From NCBI GenBank assembly GCA_022767345.1, contig JALEOD010000025.1, positions 1 through 64,000 on the forward strand: a stretch of 64,000 nucleotides of DNA. Reading direction: 5' to 3'. The translations under genes were made by a program, and so were the position numbers. Source of the stretch: Emergencia sp. Lineage in GTDB: Bacteria > Bacillota > Clostridia > Peptostreptococcales > Anaerovoracaceae. The notes below the pieces were generated by a model that worked only from the letters and a program-made list of their open reading frames with translations, made no database searches and was not told where the DNA came from. The first letter of the stretch is position 1; every line of letters starts with the position of its first letter. Positions 49,706-58,755 of this stretch are shown here, piece by piece.

Positions 49706-50511
49706 ATTTCACGGCAGACATAGAGCCCCATATCAGGATTTGCGCAGACAGACCACTTTACCAGACTTGCAGTCTGATTCTGGATTTCTATGGCGGTGAT
49801 GGCAGAGGGATGCACACAGCTTCCGCAGTTAAAATACATGCCGCAGTCTGTTTTCATCAGGGCAGGTTTGTGGGTGTGACCTGCGATTAAGATGCACTGC
49901 TTTCTGCAGCTGTAATCGATAAAACTTTCTTCAATTTTTCGCACTTTTGTGTAGTTCTTTGCGGCGCTTGTGGGGTCTTTGACGCCGCGCAGCTCCAGGG
50001 GACGCCACAGATACCGCACCATCCAGCGGGTGATTTTCCAAAGCTCGTCGTTCATATGGTCTCCTTGGTATCCGTGAAACATGCAAAGGGGCGGGATGCC
50101 GGGACTTTCTATGATGATGGACTCATAGAAAGGAATTGCACCGGAAAGCCCCTTCCACAGGTAAGCACCGTTTTCTTTGACCCGGTCATGATTGCCAAAG
50201 ACCATGAAGAGACGGTTTTCGTCATGGAATTTTTGAAGAAGCTGATAGATTTCCTGATGGGTATTATAGACATCAGCAAAACGGCGGTTTTCCCATAGTT
50301 CATCACCGTCGCCCAGTTCTATGTAAGTGAAATTTTTCTGCGCATAGTGCTTCAGCGCGGCAGTATAGATGGGCCTGTTTCTGAGAAAGTTGTCAGCCCA
50401 GGTTCCTATGCCACGGTGGCAGTCGCTCATGATGACAAGCTTTGGCAGCCTTGGAAAAGAAAGGCGCAGCGCTTTTGAGAAAGATTTTTCGATACGATGA
50501 TAATTAGCCAT
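49681..50511 (-). CDS. Metallophosphoesterase
   Basis: The 276-aa calcineurin-like phosphoesterase has SDCHRGIG (Asp, His), GDGDELWE (Asp), FGNHD (Asn-His-Asp), a His in MFHGYQGD, and GHTHKP near the C-terminus. That is the full set of metal ligands. The UDP-diacylglucosamine hydrolase/LpxH-like pattern is loose, and the substrate is unknown. ATG 50511 with GAGGTG is preferred over 50541. The small membrane gene 50564-50773 is upstream in the same unit. Confidence 0.85.
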   Translation of the reverse strand: MANYHRIEKSFSKALRLSFPRLPKLVIMSDCHRGIGTWADNFLRNRPIYTAALKHYAQKNFTYIELGDGDELWENRRFADVYNTHQEIYQLLQKFHDENRLFMVFGNHDRVKENGAYLWKGLSGAIPFYESIIIESPGIPPLCMFHGYQGDHMNDELWKITRWMVRYLWRPLELRGVKDPTSAAKNYTKVRKIEESFIDYSCRKQCILIAGHTHKPALMKTDCGMYFNCGSCVHPSAITAIEIQNQTASLVKWSVCANPDMGLYVCREILKEVHLF

Positions 50512-50563
50512 AAAAAACACCTCTAAGGCAGTATATGCCAAAGAGGTGTGAGTTGGTACGATG

Positions 50564-50773
50564 TTATGATTTTTTTCTATGGGCTCTTTTTGCCTTTTCG
50601 ATATCGGTCGGAAGGAAAATCACATTGTCTTCTTTCTTTAAGTCGGAGGCAGCGGATTTCTTCGCACCGGTATCGCTGTCAGAACCGTTGTCCTGACCGT
50701 TTCCGCCGGTGGAGACCATATAAAAGATAAATAAGCCGACTGCAAAGACCAGCCCTAATATAAATAGCGGCAT
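50564..50773 (-). CDS. Small single-TM protein, 69 aa
   Basis: The protein has one N-terminal helix (MPLFILGLVFAVGLFIFYMV) and a charged tail rich in Asp, Ser and Lys ending in KAKRAHRKKS. GGGAGGTG lies six bases before ATG 50773, so this start is secure although the frame is open to 50950. It lies 52 bases upstream of the phosphoesterase gene and probably forms an operon with it. Confidence 0.75.
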   Translation of the reverse strand: MPLFILGLVFAVGLFIFYMVSTGGNGQDNGSDSDTGAKKSAASDLKKEDNVIFLPTDIEKAKRAHRKKS

Positions 50774-50831
50774 AGAATCACCTCCCGTAAACATATCCTT
50801 GTGGCTTGTGCCGGTATAATCATCTGCGTTC

Positions 50832-50860
50832 ATTATACCATGAAAGCCAGCGCTGGCAAA
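50832..50860 (-). promoter_or_regulatory. SigA promoter of the phosphoesterase unit
   Basis: TTTGCC (50860-50855) and TATAAT (50837-50832) are 17 bases apart with TGG before the -10. Confidence 0.65.
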
Positions 50861-50950
50861 GTATTTTTCGCATACTTCTCTATAAAATCCAGTTTGGGAA
50901 ATCTTTGCTTTCTGCGGCAGATTCATTGGACATCTGTGAGGCATCTGCAT

Positions 50951-51128
50951 GTTGACAAATATCTGTGATTTCTCGATTTTGTCAACATTTCATCGAGTTT
51001 TTGCCCGAAATCCCTTGAGAAATAACAGCTTTTTTGACAAAAGTGACAAAAACAAAAAAGTGTCAATTTTGTCAACGTTTTCAGGTAAAAACGTTGACAA
51101 AGTTGAAAAATTCTCGATTTTTGTCAAC
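50951..51128. repeat. Three-hairpin TGAC/GTCA element, copy B
   Basis: Inverted repeats GTTGAC..GTCAAC (50951-50986), TTGACA..TGTCAA (51034-51066) and GTTGAC..GTCAAC (51093-51128) match copy A (25888-26069) in order, spacing and much of the sequence. The two copies are about 25 kb apart in unrelated contexts, so this is a dispersed element. Confidence 0.7.
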
Positions 51129-51201
51129 ATTGGCAATGTTTCGGGCAGGGTCGGATTTATATTTCAGAAGTCAGGTTCATGGGCCTGCCGCCCTTTGCGC
51201 C

Positions 51202-51230
51202 TTGACCTTACCTTTTTTTCTATGTTATAG
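51202..51230 (+). promoter_or_regulatory. SigA promoter of the LysR gene
   Basis: TTGACC (51202-51207) and TTATAG (51225-51230) are 17 bases apart, about 30 bases before ATG 51262. Confidence 0.6.
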
Positions 51231-51261
51231 TGAAAGCATCAAAAGTAAAGGAAATGGTACT

Positions 51262-51561
51262 ATGAACTACAGAACCATAGAAATTTTTCTCGATTTGGTA
51301 AAGACCAGAAATATTACGAAAACTGCCCAGCGTCTTTATCTTTCACAGTCGACTGTAAGTAAGCGGCTTGCGGCTCTGGAGGAGGAGCTGGGGAGCAGTC
51401 TGATTCACAGGACGAAGGGCAGGCGTGAAATTCTGCTGACACGCCAGGGCGAACAGTTTATCTCTGTAGCGGAGCGGTGGAAGAACCTCTTTGAAGAAAC
51501 TGAAAGCCTGAAAAACGCTTCGCTGTCTACCATCATGCTGGGCATCAGCGAAAGCTCTTAA
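51262..51561 (+). pseudogene. LysR-family regulator, truncated by IS110 insertion
   Basis: Residues 1-60 are a complete LysR helix-turn-helix (MNYRTIEIFLDLVKTRNITKTAQRL.., QSTVSKRLAALEEELG). The protein stops at residue 99 just as the ligand-binding domain begins (IMLGISES). IS110 coding sequence starts at once in the same frame, so insertion of the element destroyed the gene. The 3' part of lysR was not found downstream of the element. The DNA-binding half could still be made. Confidence 0.8.
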
Positions 51562-52823
51562 GGAAAAAGCACTGTCACTATCCGAAGACCGGGAGATGTG
51601 GTTCTTATGCCGCCCTGCGATATCCTACACACTCAGTCGGCCATAAACGGCCTGATCGGGCATCTCCAAAGCCTTGATGGTGAAACAAAAGTCTGTATGG
51701 AGCACACTGGCAGATACTATGAACCGATTGTCACATGGCTTTCTGACGCCGGCATCTTTGTCAGTGCCGTAAATCCTATCCTCATCAGGGATTTCGGTGA
51801 TGACTCCCTCCGTACTCTCAAGACTGACAAAGCTGATTCTAAAAAATCGCCCGTTATACTCTTGACCGTTGGGCAAAATTGAAGCAATATGGAAGCATGG
51901 ATAAAACACACAATCAATTAAAAACCATGAACCGGCAGTTCAGCTTCTATATGGCTCAGAAAACTGCTATGAAAAACAATCTTATTTCCCTTCTTGACCA
52001 AACTTATCCGGGAGCAAATGATTTCTTTGACAGCCCTGCCCGCAACGATGGCAGCCAGAAATGGGTGGATTTTGTCCATACCTACTGGCATGTGGATTGT
52101 GTCCGTTCTAAATCATTAAACGCTTTTACGGAGCATTATCAAAGCTGGTGCAAACGCAAGGGCTATAACTTCAGTGCAGATAAAGCTGAGAAAATCTTTC
52201 ATCTTTCTTCTGACCTGATTGCCGTATTCCCAAAGGATGACATAACAAAAATGCTGATACGACAGGCTGTAGCATTGCTCAATGCTGCATCTGAAACCGT
52301 GGAATGCCTTCGTCTGAAAATGAATGAGCTTGCTTCCACACTGCCGGAATATCCGGTTGTCATGGACATGAACGGTGTGGGTTACACACTTGGCCCACAG
52401 CTTATGGCTGCGATTAGGGATGTTACCCGCTTTACCCACCGCGAAACCCTTACCGCCTTTGCAGGTGTTGACCCCGGAAAGAATGATTCCGGACAGCATG
52501 TTCAGAAAAGTGTACGAACCTCAAAGAAAGGTGCTCCTTACCTGCGCAAAGCTCTCTTTCAGGTCATGGACAGTCTTATCAAACGCTCGCCGGTTGATGA
52601 TCCTGTTTATGCCTTTATGGATAAAATGCGGGCACAGGGCAAACCTTATTACGTTTATATGACTGCCGGAGCGAACAAGTTTCTTCGCATTTATTACGGA
52701 CGTGTAAAAGAATATCTTTCCACTCTGCCTGAAAGCGAAGAAATCAAATATCTTTTTCATTCTCATATCCGACCAGCGCACTGCGGTGGTCTTGTTTTTG
52801 TACCTTTCATTCAACCTGTATAA
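51562..52823 (+). mobile_element. IS110-family element remnant: transposase with N-terminal loss and frameshift
   Basis: Two frames together make one IS110 (DEDD/Transposase_20) transposase. 51562-51882 gives GKSTVTIRRPGDVV.., MEHTGRYYEPIVTWL and SAVNPILIRDFG. 51879-52823 gives the C-terminal domain with GVDPGKNDSGQ (catalytic Ser) and YLRKALFQVMD. The frames join if one A is added to the A6 run at 51841-51846. The first ~10 codons and the left end are missing, so the first catalytic Asp is lost. It is inactive. Confidence 0.85.
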
Positions 52824-52883
52824 AATTTTCAAAGTTCATCAATTTCTGCTTGACTTTTTATTTGCAGACTAACAGCTGCTTTC

Positions 52884-52925
52884 GCCCATGCCGGCTGGCC
52901 TAGCCGGCATGGGCGGGCAGTTTTT
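52884..52925 (+). terminator. Strong terminator-like hairpin
   Basis: CGCCCATGCCGGCT and AGCCGGCATGGGCG are 14-bp complements with a 5-base loop, followed by GGCAGTTTTTG. It may be the former terminator of the interrupted lysR gene. Confidence 0.75.
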
Positions 52926-53007
52926 GTTTGTGTGAGCCTGATGCGAGTATATGGCGTATGGGGGCACCTGGTGCTGGAACTTCGGTTTTGCTGTGTAACG
53001 CTTGTTT

Positions 53008-53106
53008 TGACACTTTGTATGCTTATTTGAATGCAAAGTGTCATTTTTCTTTTCTTGGTTTTTGATGATTTGACACAAAGGCGCTTAGAAGCGGGTAGGT
53101 GTGTCA
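53008..53106. repeat. Paired stem-loop unit 1
   Basis: TGACACTTTG..CAAAGTGTCA (53008-53043) and TGACACA..TGTGTCA (53071-53106) are each 36 nt, separated by exactly 27 nt. The second has an inner CGCTT/AAGCG stem. Confidence 0.7.
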
Positions 53107-53227
53107 GATTTTTAGTGACAATGAGGAATTCCTACATGCAGATTAGAGAGAAGCTGCTGATTCATAGGAAAGATAGGAATTGACAGCTTGGCTTATACCT
53201 ATTATATAATTTTCCTTGTTATTTTCT

Positions 53228-53326
53228 TGACACTTTCGATGCTAAAAACAGGTCAAAGTGTCATTTCTGCTAAAACACGAATCTTAAAAATGACACTTTG
53301 ACTGCATATTTCAGGGTAAAGTGTCA
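53228..53326. repeat. Paired stem-loop unit 2
   Basis: TGACACTTT..AAAGTGTCA occurs twice (53228-53263 and 53291-53326), each 36 nt, separated by 27 nt. The loops differ between the two. Confidence 0.75.
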
Positions 53327-53379
53327 AAAAGGCGATAACCGGGGGAATACAATCCAGGGGAAGCGTGGGACGGCAAATC

Positions 53380-53476
53380 TGACCGTATTACAACAAAAAT
53401 AGACTTTACGGTCATGTATAAAAATCGTGCAACACCAAAAGTGACCGTAAATTTATTTCCAGGCCGATTACGGTCA
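53380..53476. repeat. Paired stem-loop unit 3
   Basis: TGACCGTA..TACGGTCA (53380-53414) and TGACCGTAA..TTACGGTCA (53442-53476) are each 35 nt, 27 nt apart. The arm sequence differs from units 1 and 2 in both halves compensatorily. Confidence 0.75.
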
Positions 53477-53535
53477 TAAAAAGAGCGGTGAACGAGTTCT
53501 CATACGGGAATTCTGTTTAGATAAAATAAATTTCG

Positions 53536-53611
53536 AGGGTTTTAACCTGATACTCTGGAAGATGTTGTAATATCTTGGAAGAGTATCCGTGAAATTTTAT
53601 CGTTCAACCCT
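53536..53611. repeat. Nested inverted repeat between units 3 and 4
   Basis: AGGGTT/AACCCT (53536-53541, 53606-53611) encloses GATACTCT/AGAGTATC (53549-53556, 53580-53587), which encloses AAGAT/ATCTT. It lacks the TGAC core and is of a different type. Confidence 0.55.
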
Positions 53612-53628
53612 TGTGGTCTGCGATTATG

Positions 53629-53727
53629 TGACCGTATTGATTCGAAATTAGCCTTTTACGGTCAAAACTGCCTTAACAGAATTTTTGCAGATGACCGTAT
53701 GATGTCAATTTAGGGCTTGTGCGGTCA
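53629..53727. repeat. Paired stem-loop unit 4
   Basis: TGACCGTA..TACGGTCA (53629-53664) and TGACCGTA..TGCGGTCA (53692-53727) are each 36 nt with a 27-nt gap. The last arm has one G-T type mismatch. Confidence 0.75.
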
Positions 53728-53801
53728 GAATGCGGATTTCCGGTATAGTGGTTCGCTTTACAGCAGGATTGGAAAACGCAGATGCTGGAAAGTTTTTCAT
53801 G

Positions 53802-53830
53802 TTGCGAAAGCGCAGGCAACGTGGTATACT
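53802..53830 (+). promoter_or_regulatory. SigA promoter of the Y-family polymerase operon
   Basis: TTGCGA (53802-53807) and TATACT (53825-53830) are 17 bases apart. The start site should lie at about 53837, just before the LexA box. Confidence 0.7.
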
Positions 53831-53843
53831 AAAATCAGAGATA

Positions 53844-53857
53844 AGAACATATGTTCT
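53844..53857. promoter_or_regulatory. LexA (SOS) operator
   Basis: AGAACATATGTTCT is a perfect palindrome matching the Gram-positive LexA core GAAC-N4-GTTC. It lies just downstream of the predicted transcription start, so LexA would block the polymerase operon until DNA damage. Confidence 0.85.
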
Positions 53858-53874
53858 TTTTGGAGGTGGAGCAG

Positions 53875-55125
53875 ATGACGGTGTTGCATGTAGACGCCAA
53901 TTCGGCATATCTCAGCTGGACTGCTGTAAAGCTTTTGGAACAGGGATATGGGCAGGATATTCGGCAGGTTCCTGCGGTGATTGCAGGAGATCCGAAGGAT
54001 CGTCACGGCATTATTTTGGCAAAGTCTATGGAGGCGAAGAAGTATCGGATTCATACCGGAGAGAGCCTTTTTGAGGCATTTCAAAAGTATCCGAATCTGC
54101 AGGTATTTCCGCCGGACTACGACCTTTATTTGGCGTGCAGCGAGGCGATGTACGGCATACTTTGCGAATATTCGCCGGTGATTCAGAGATTCAGCGTGGA
54201 TGAAGCCTTTGTGGATTTGACCGGAAGGACCAACTCTTCGGAGAAGGACATAGAGACTGCATATGTAATCAAAGAGCGGATGAAGAAAGAACTGGGATTC
54301 ACAGTCAATATCGGTGTGGGCGCAAACAAACTCCTGGCGAAAATGGCAGGGGAACTTGAGAAGCCGGACAAGGTGCATACGCTGCTGAATCGCCGGGAAC
54401 TGGAAGAAAAGCTGTGGCCGCTTCCGGTGGGAGAACTGTTTATGGTAGGCAGAGCTTCTGTGAAGAAACTGAAGAAGATTAACATCAATACCATCGGAGA
54501 GCTGGCGCAAAGCGATCCGCTGCTTTTGCGAAGCCTTTTGAAAAGCCACGGGCAGTTGATTTGGGAATATGCCAACGGAATTGATCACGATAGAGTGGTT
54601 CCAAACGACCAGATTCTGCAGAAAGGACTCAGCAACAGCATGACGCTGCCTTATGATGTGACCGACAGCAAGGAGACACAGCACTACATTCTGGCACTGA
54701 CCGACAGGGTGTGCGGAAGACTTAGAAGACACAGGTGCAAGGCATCTCTTCTTGGAATCAGCGTAAAGACCAGCGGTTTCGTGCACTACAGCCATCAGTT
54801 GAAGCTGCCTTTTTATTTAGATGATACCACCGGTATTTACAATTATTTTTGCAGACTGTTTTCTGAGTGCTGGAGAGGTGAGCCTGTGCGTCAGATTGGA
54901 GTTCATCTGTCTTCCTTTGCACGCAGGGATGAGTACCAGCTGTCTTTCTATGATTTACAGCAGATAGAGGAGGACGAGGCGCTGAATGGAGTGGTGGACA
55001 GAATCAGAGAAAGGTTCGGTCAGACTGCTATTTATCGCGGCACCTTTGTCAATACGGATATGAAGCCTTTGGAAGGCGGCGTTAATGACGGAAATTATAT
55101 GATGATGGGAGGCTATAAGCTGTGA
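53875..55125 (+). CDS. Y-family (translesion) DNA polymerase
   Basis: The 416-aa error-prone polymerase has the palm motifs HVDANSAYLSW (about 5-15) and RFSVDEAFVDLTG (about 104-116), which bind the two metals. Two helix-hairpin-helix-like segments and a little-finger domain (about 240-350) follow. It belongs to the DinB/UmuC group, and no clear clamp-binding peptide is seen at the end. ATG 53875 with GGAGGTGGAG is preferred over 53851. It is under LexA control and overlaps the next small gene by 4 bases. Confidence 0.9.
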   Translation: MTVLHVDANSAYLSWTAVKLLEQGYGQDIRQVPAVIAGDPKDRHGIILAKSMEAKKYRIHTGESLFEAFQKYPNLQVFPPDYDLYLACSEAMYGILCEYSPVIQRFSVDEAFVDLTGRTNSSEKDIETAYVIKERMKKELGFTVNIGVGANKLLAKMAGELEKPDKVHTLLNRRELEEKLWPLPVGELFMVGRASVKKLKKININTIGELAQSDPLLLRSLLKSHGQLIWEYANGIDHDRVVPNDQILQKGLSNSMTLPYDVTDSKETQHYILALTDRVCGRLRRHRCKASLLGISVKTSGFVHYSHQLKLPFYLDDTTGIYNYFCRLFSECWRGEPVRQIGVHLSSFARRDEYQLSFYDLQQIEEDEALNGVVDRIRERFGQTAIYRGTFVNTDMKPLEGGVNDGNYMMMGGYKL

Positions 55126-55385
55126 AAATTGTGTCAAAACCAATTGATGTAGTTGCGGTATTTACCGGTGAGAAGAAGCCGGTGCCGTACAAGTTTAAAT
55201 TTTATGAGGATTCGGGGGAACGGGTAGAGGTCTCTATCGACCGGATTCAGTGTGTGGAAGAGAGCAGACTGGCAGGAATTCCCGCGCTTATTTACACCTG
55301 TCAGTCGGAGATTTGCGGCATCGAGAAAATTTATCAGTTAAAATATATTATCGGACAGTACAGATGGGAACTCTATAAAGTATAA
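55122..55385 (+). CDS. Small protein co-expressed with the Y-family polymerase
   Basis: The 87-aa soluble protein starts at GTG 55122, overlapping the polymerase stop, so it is translationally coupled and SOS-controlled. It is predicted mostly beta (VDVVAVFTGEKKPVPYKFKFYED.., then IGQYRWELYKV) with three cysteines. I know no named family. The tight coupling suggests a polymerase accessory protein, a role similar to that proposed for YolD or UmuD-like partners, but it is not recognisably homologous to them. Confidence 0.7.
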   Translation: MKIVSKPIDVVAVFTGEKKPVPYKFKFYEDSGERVEVSIDRIQCVEESRLAGIPALIYTCQSEICGIEKIYQLKYIIGQYRWELYKV

Positions 55386-55421
55386 GTAGATTTGGAAGAA
55401 CAGTCTGCAAAGGCCTTAGCG

Positions 55422-55457
55422 TAATTTAATTCCCACGAATTTGAGGGAATTAAATTA
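55422..55457. repeat. 13-bp perfect inverted repeat after the polymerase operon
   Basis: TAATTTAATTCCC and GGGAATTAAATTA are complementary with a 10-base loop. There is no U-run beyond it, so it may be an operator or a weak terminator. Confidence 0.65.
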
Positions 55458-55469
55458 TCACAATTGTTT

Positions 55470-55497
55470 GCTGCGGAACTTTTGCAGCCTTTTTTTC
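55470..55497 (+). terminator. Terminator after the polymerase operon
   Basis: GCTGC and GCAGC flank a 9-base loop followed by CTTTTTTTC. Confidence 0.65.
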
Positions 55498-55560
55498 GGC
55501 GGCAGATTTTTGAAAAGAACCAGAAAAGGGAAAAAAGCTGTTCACCCTTGGGGAAAGATA

Positions 55561-56554
<994 letters not shown>

Positions 56555-56564
56555 GAGGAACCAA

Positions 56565-57110
56565 ATGAGTAAAAGTTTAGAAGAAAGAATTGCAAAGAGC
56601 ATCGCAGTTCTGAAAGAGGATTTGAACACAGTCAGAGCAGGCAGAGCAAACCCTGCATTGTTAGATAAGGTGTCTGTGGATTATTATGGAAGCCCGACGC
56701 CCCTTAAGAATCTCTCCAACATTTCTGTACCCGATCCTAGAACTCTGATGATTACACCGTTCGATCCTAAGTCAATCGGTGACATCGAAAAGGCGATTAA
56801 TGTAGCAGGTATCGGCATCACACCGTCCAACGACGGCAAGTGCATCAGACTGACCATTCCGCAGCTGACCGAGGAAAGAAGAAAAGAGCTGACTAAGACC
56901 ACCAAAAAGATGGGCGAAGACGCTAAAGTTGCAATCAGAAATCTGAGAAGAGAGGCCAACGACAGCCTGAAGAAACAGGAAAAGGATGGTGAACTGACAG
57001 AGGACGATTTGAAGAAAGAACTGGATGCTGTGCAGAAGACCATCGAAAAAGCTGTAAAAGACATCGACGATGTAGTAGCAGCAAAAGACAAAGAAATTTT
57101 AGAAATCTAA
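56565..57110 (+). CDS. frr: Ribosome recycling factor
   Basis: RRF splits post-termination ribosomes with EF-G. The 181-aa protein has the RAGRANPALLDKVSVDYYG.PTPL motif near residue 28 and the long helical coiled coil (EERRKELTKTTKKMGEDAKVAIRNLRREAND). ATG 56565 has AGGAGGAACC; the frame is open upstream into pyrH. It begins 10 bases after pyrH. Confidence 0.96.
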   Translation: MSKSLEERIAKSIAVLKEDLNTVRAGRANPALLDKVSVDYYGSPTPLKNLSNISVPDPRTLMITPFDPKSIGDIEKAINVAGIGITPSNDGKCIRLTIPQLTEERRKELTKTTKKMGEDAKVAIRNLRREANDSLKKQEKDGELTEDDLKKELDAVQKTIEKAVKDIDDVVAAKDKEILEI

Positions 57111-57178
57111 CAGTTAGAAATCTGATAGAAATCTGGTAACAGAGCAATAAAATTTCCAAAGAACATGTTACAAAAAAA

Positions 57179-57207
57179 GGGGCTGTTTCATGCATTGAGA
57201 TAGCCCC
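57179..57207 (+). terminator. Hairpin between frr and uppS
   Basis: GGGGCT pairs with AGCCCC across a 17-base loop, 18 bases before ATG 57225. With no U-run it may be a processing site or weak attenuator. Confidence 0.4.
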
Positions 57208-57224
57208 CAAGTTATGAGGAAACC

Positions 57225-57953
57225 ATGATAGATCAAAGCAGAATTCCTGCCCATGTTGCCATCATTATGGATGGAAACGGCAGATGGGCGAAGAAGAGAG
57301 GACTGCCTCGTCTTGCGGGGCACAATGCAGGTATGCTGGCAATGAAAGAAATTGTTAAGGCGTCGTCCGTACTGGGTATCAAATACCTGACGGTTTATGC
57401 CTTTTCCACAGAGAACTGGAAGCGTTCACAGGAAGAAGTGGGCGGTATTTTTAAACTTCTGGTCAAATATGTGGACAGCGAGCTTTCTGAACTTCACGAA
57501 AACAATGTAAAGGTCAAAGTTTTGGGCGATTACAGCGTGATTCCCAAAATCGCCATAGAGAGGCTTGAAAAATCACTGAGGACGACTGCGGAAAATACGG
57601 GTCTTCAGTTTAACATAGCTCTGAATTACGGCAGCAGGGCGGAGATTGTCAGGGCAGTCAACCGTATCCGGCAGGATATGGAAAATGGCATACTGGATAA
57701 AGATACAGAGATTACAGAGGAATTAATCAGCAGATATCTTTATACCGGCGTGGAAAACGGCAATATTCCTGATCCGGATTTGATTATTCGTACCAGCGGC
57801 GAAGAGCGGCTTTCCAATTTCATGCTGTGGCAGAGCGCATACAGTGAATTCGCCTTTACCGATGTGTACTGGCCGGATTTTTCTCCTGCGGAATATGAAC
57901 GGCTGATTGAAGTCTATCAAAACAGGGATAGAAGATTTGGAGGAAGGAAATAG
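57225..57953 (+). CDS. uppS: Undecaprenyl diphosphate synthase (isoprenyl transferase)
   Basis: UppS elongates isoprenyl diphosphate to the C55 carrier for peptidoglycan. The 242-aa cis-prenyltransferase has HVAIIMDGNGRWAKKRG (7-23, catalytic Asp), FSTENWKR, NYGSRAEI and the C-terminal DLIIRTSGEERLSNFMLWQSAYSEF. With ispG, dxr and ispH also present here, the window encodes several steps from isoprenoid precursor to carrier lipid. Confidence 0.95.
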   Translation: MIDQSRIPAHVAIIMDGNGRWAKKRGLPRLAGHNAGMLAMKEIVKASSVLGIKYLTVYAFSTENWKRSQEEVGGIFKLLVKYVDSELSELHENNVKVKVLGDYSVIPKIAIERLEKSLRTTAENTGLQFNIALNYGSRAEIVRAVNRIRQDMENGILDKDTEITEELISRYLYTGVENGNIPDPDLIIRTSGEERLSNFMLWQSAYSEFAFTDVYWPDFSPAEYERLIEVYQNRDRRFGGRK

Positions 57954-57959
57954 AGGATT

Positions 57960-58745
57960 ATGAAGACGAGGATCATTTCGGGGCTTTGTATGGTGCCCCT
58001 TTTGGCAGTAGTATATTTGGGCGGTTACTGGCTGGTAGCTGCGTGCATTCTGGTGGGTATGATTGGAGTCAGAGAGTTTTTCAACGGTTTTCATGCCATG
58101 GATATTCATCCTTCTGAAAAAATTGCCTACTGCGCCATGGTCGTGCTGTATCTGATTCACGGATTTGCGCCGGAACCGCAAAGTTATCTGACCGGCTGGC
58201 TGGCGGCGTGCATTATGGCAAGCTCCATCTATATCTTTAAAATCGATCAGAGAAAGATTGAAGACGGCATGGCGACCATGCTGGGGATTATTTATGTAGT
58301 ATTTTTCTCCTATCACGTGGTTCTTGTGGACTGCAGCGGGGAGTACGGCATCTTAATCTGGCTGGTGCTGCTGTCGGCATTTTGTACCGATATTTTCGCC
58401 TACTTCAGCGGCTATTTCTTTGGAAAGCACAAACTCTGTCCCGTGCTGAGTCCGAAAAAAACCATCGAGGGCGCAGTGGGCGGCACTTTGGGCAGTGTAA
58501 TCTGCTGCGGCTTATTCGGCTATTTTGTTGTACCGAGAATCTGGATACACTGTCTCATCATCGGACTCATCGGAGCTATTCTTTCCCAGTGCGGAGATTT
58601 GACCGCATCAGCATATAAGAGAAAGATGGGCATTAAGGATTACGGCAATCTGATACCGGGACACGGCGGTATTATGGACCGCTTTGACAGCGTGTTGTTC
58701 ACCGCCCCGGTAGTGTACTATTACATTCAGTTCGTACTGCTTTAG
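57960..58745 (+). CDS. cdsA: Phosphatidate cytidylyltransferase
   Basis: CdsA makes CDP-diacylglycerol, the substrate of PssA encoded at 30458-31105. The 261-aa protein has about seven helices and the C-terminal signature KRKMGIKDYGNLIPGHGGIMDRFDS (about 218-242). GGAGGAAGG precedes ATG 57960, 6 bases after uppS. Confidence 0.94.
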   Translation: MKTRIISGLCMVPLLAVVYLGGYWLVAACILVGMIGVREFFNGFHAMDIHPSEKIAYCAMVVLYLIHGFAPEPQSYLTGWLAACIMASSIYIFKIDQRKIEDGMATMLGIIYVVFFSYHVVLVDCSGEYGILIWLVLLSAFCTDIFAYFSGYFFGKHKLCPVLSPKKTIEGAVGGTLGSVICCGLFGYFVVPRIWIHCLIIGLIGAILSQCGDLTASAYKRKMGIKDYGNLIPGHGGIMDRFDSVLFTAPVVYYYIQFVLL

Positions 58746-58755
58746 GAGATTTTTC

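Larger units (their letters stand above)
50774..51261. other. 488-bp divergent intergenic region
   Basis: It contains the minus-strand promoter of the phosphoesterase unit (50832-50860), the three-hairpin element copy B (50951-51128), and the promoter of the truncated LysR gene (51202-51230). Open frames across it encode nothing recognisable. Confidence 0.65.
52824..53874. other. 1.05-kb intergenic region holding an array of inverted repeats
   Basis: Between the IS110 remnant and the Y-family polymerase gene there is no coding frame. It holds a strong hairpin (52884-52915), four paired stem-loop units (53008-53106, 53228-53326, 53380-53476, 53629-53727), a further nested palindrome (53536-53611), and the promoter with LexA site of the polymerase gene. 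Confidence 0.8.

Noticed and set aside
51841-51846. Programmed frameshift in the IS110 transposase
   Set aside because: IS110 transposases are single-frame proteins, and the element also lacks its N-terminus, so the A6 change is better read as decay.
52884-52915. Right terminal inverted repeat of the IS110 element
   Set aside because: IS110 elements lack long terminal inverted repeats, and the palindrome is self-complementary with a U-run, so it is a terminator.
53008-53727. CRISPR array
   Set aside because: The repeats are inverted pairs with arms that change between units, not one conserved direct repeat with unique spacers. There are no cas genes.
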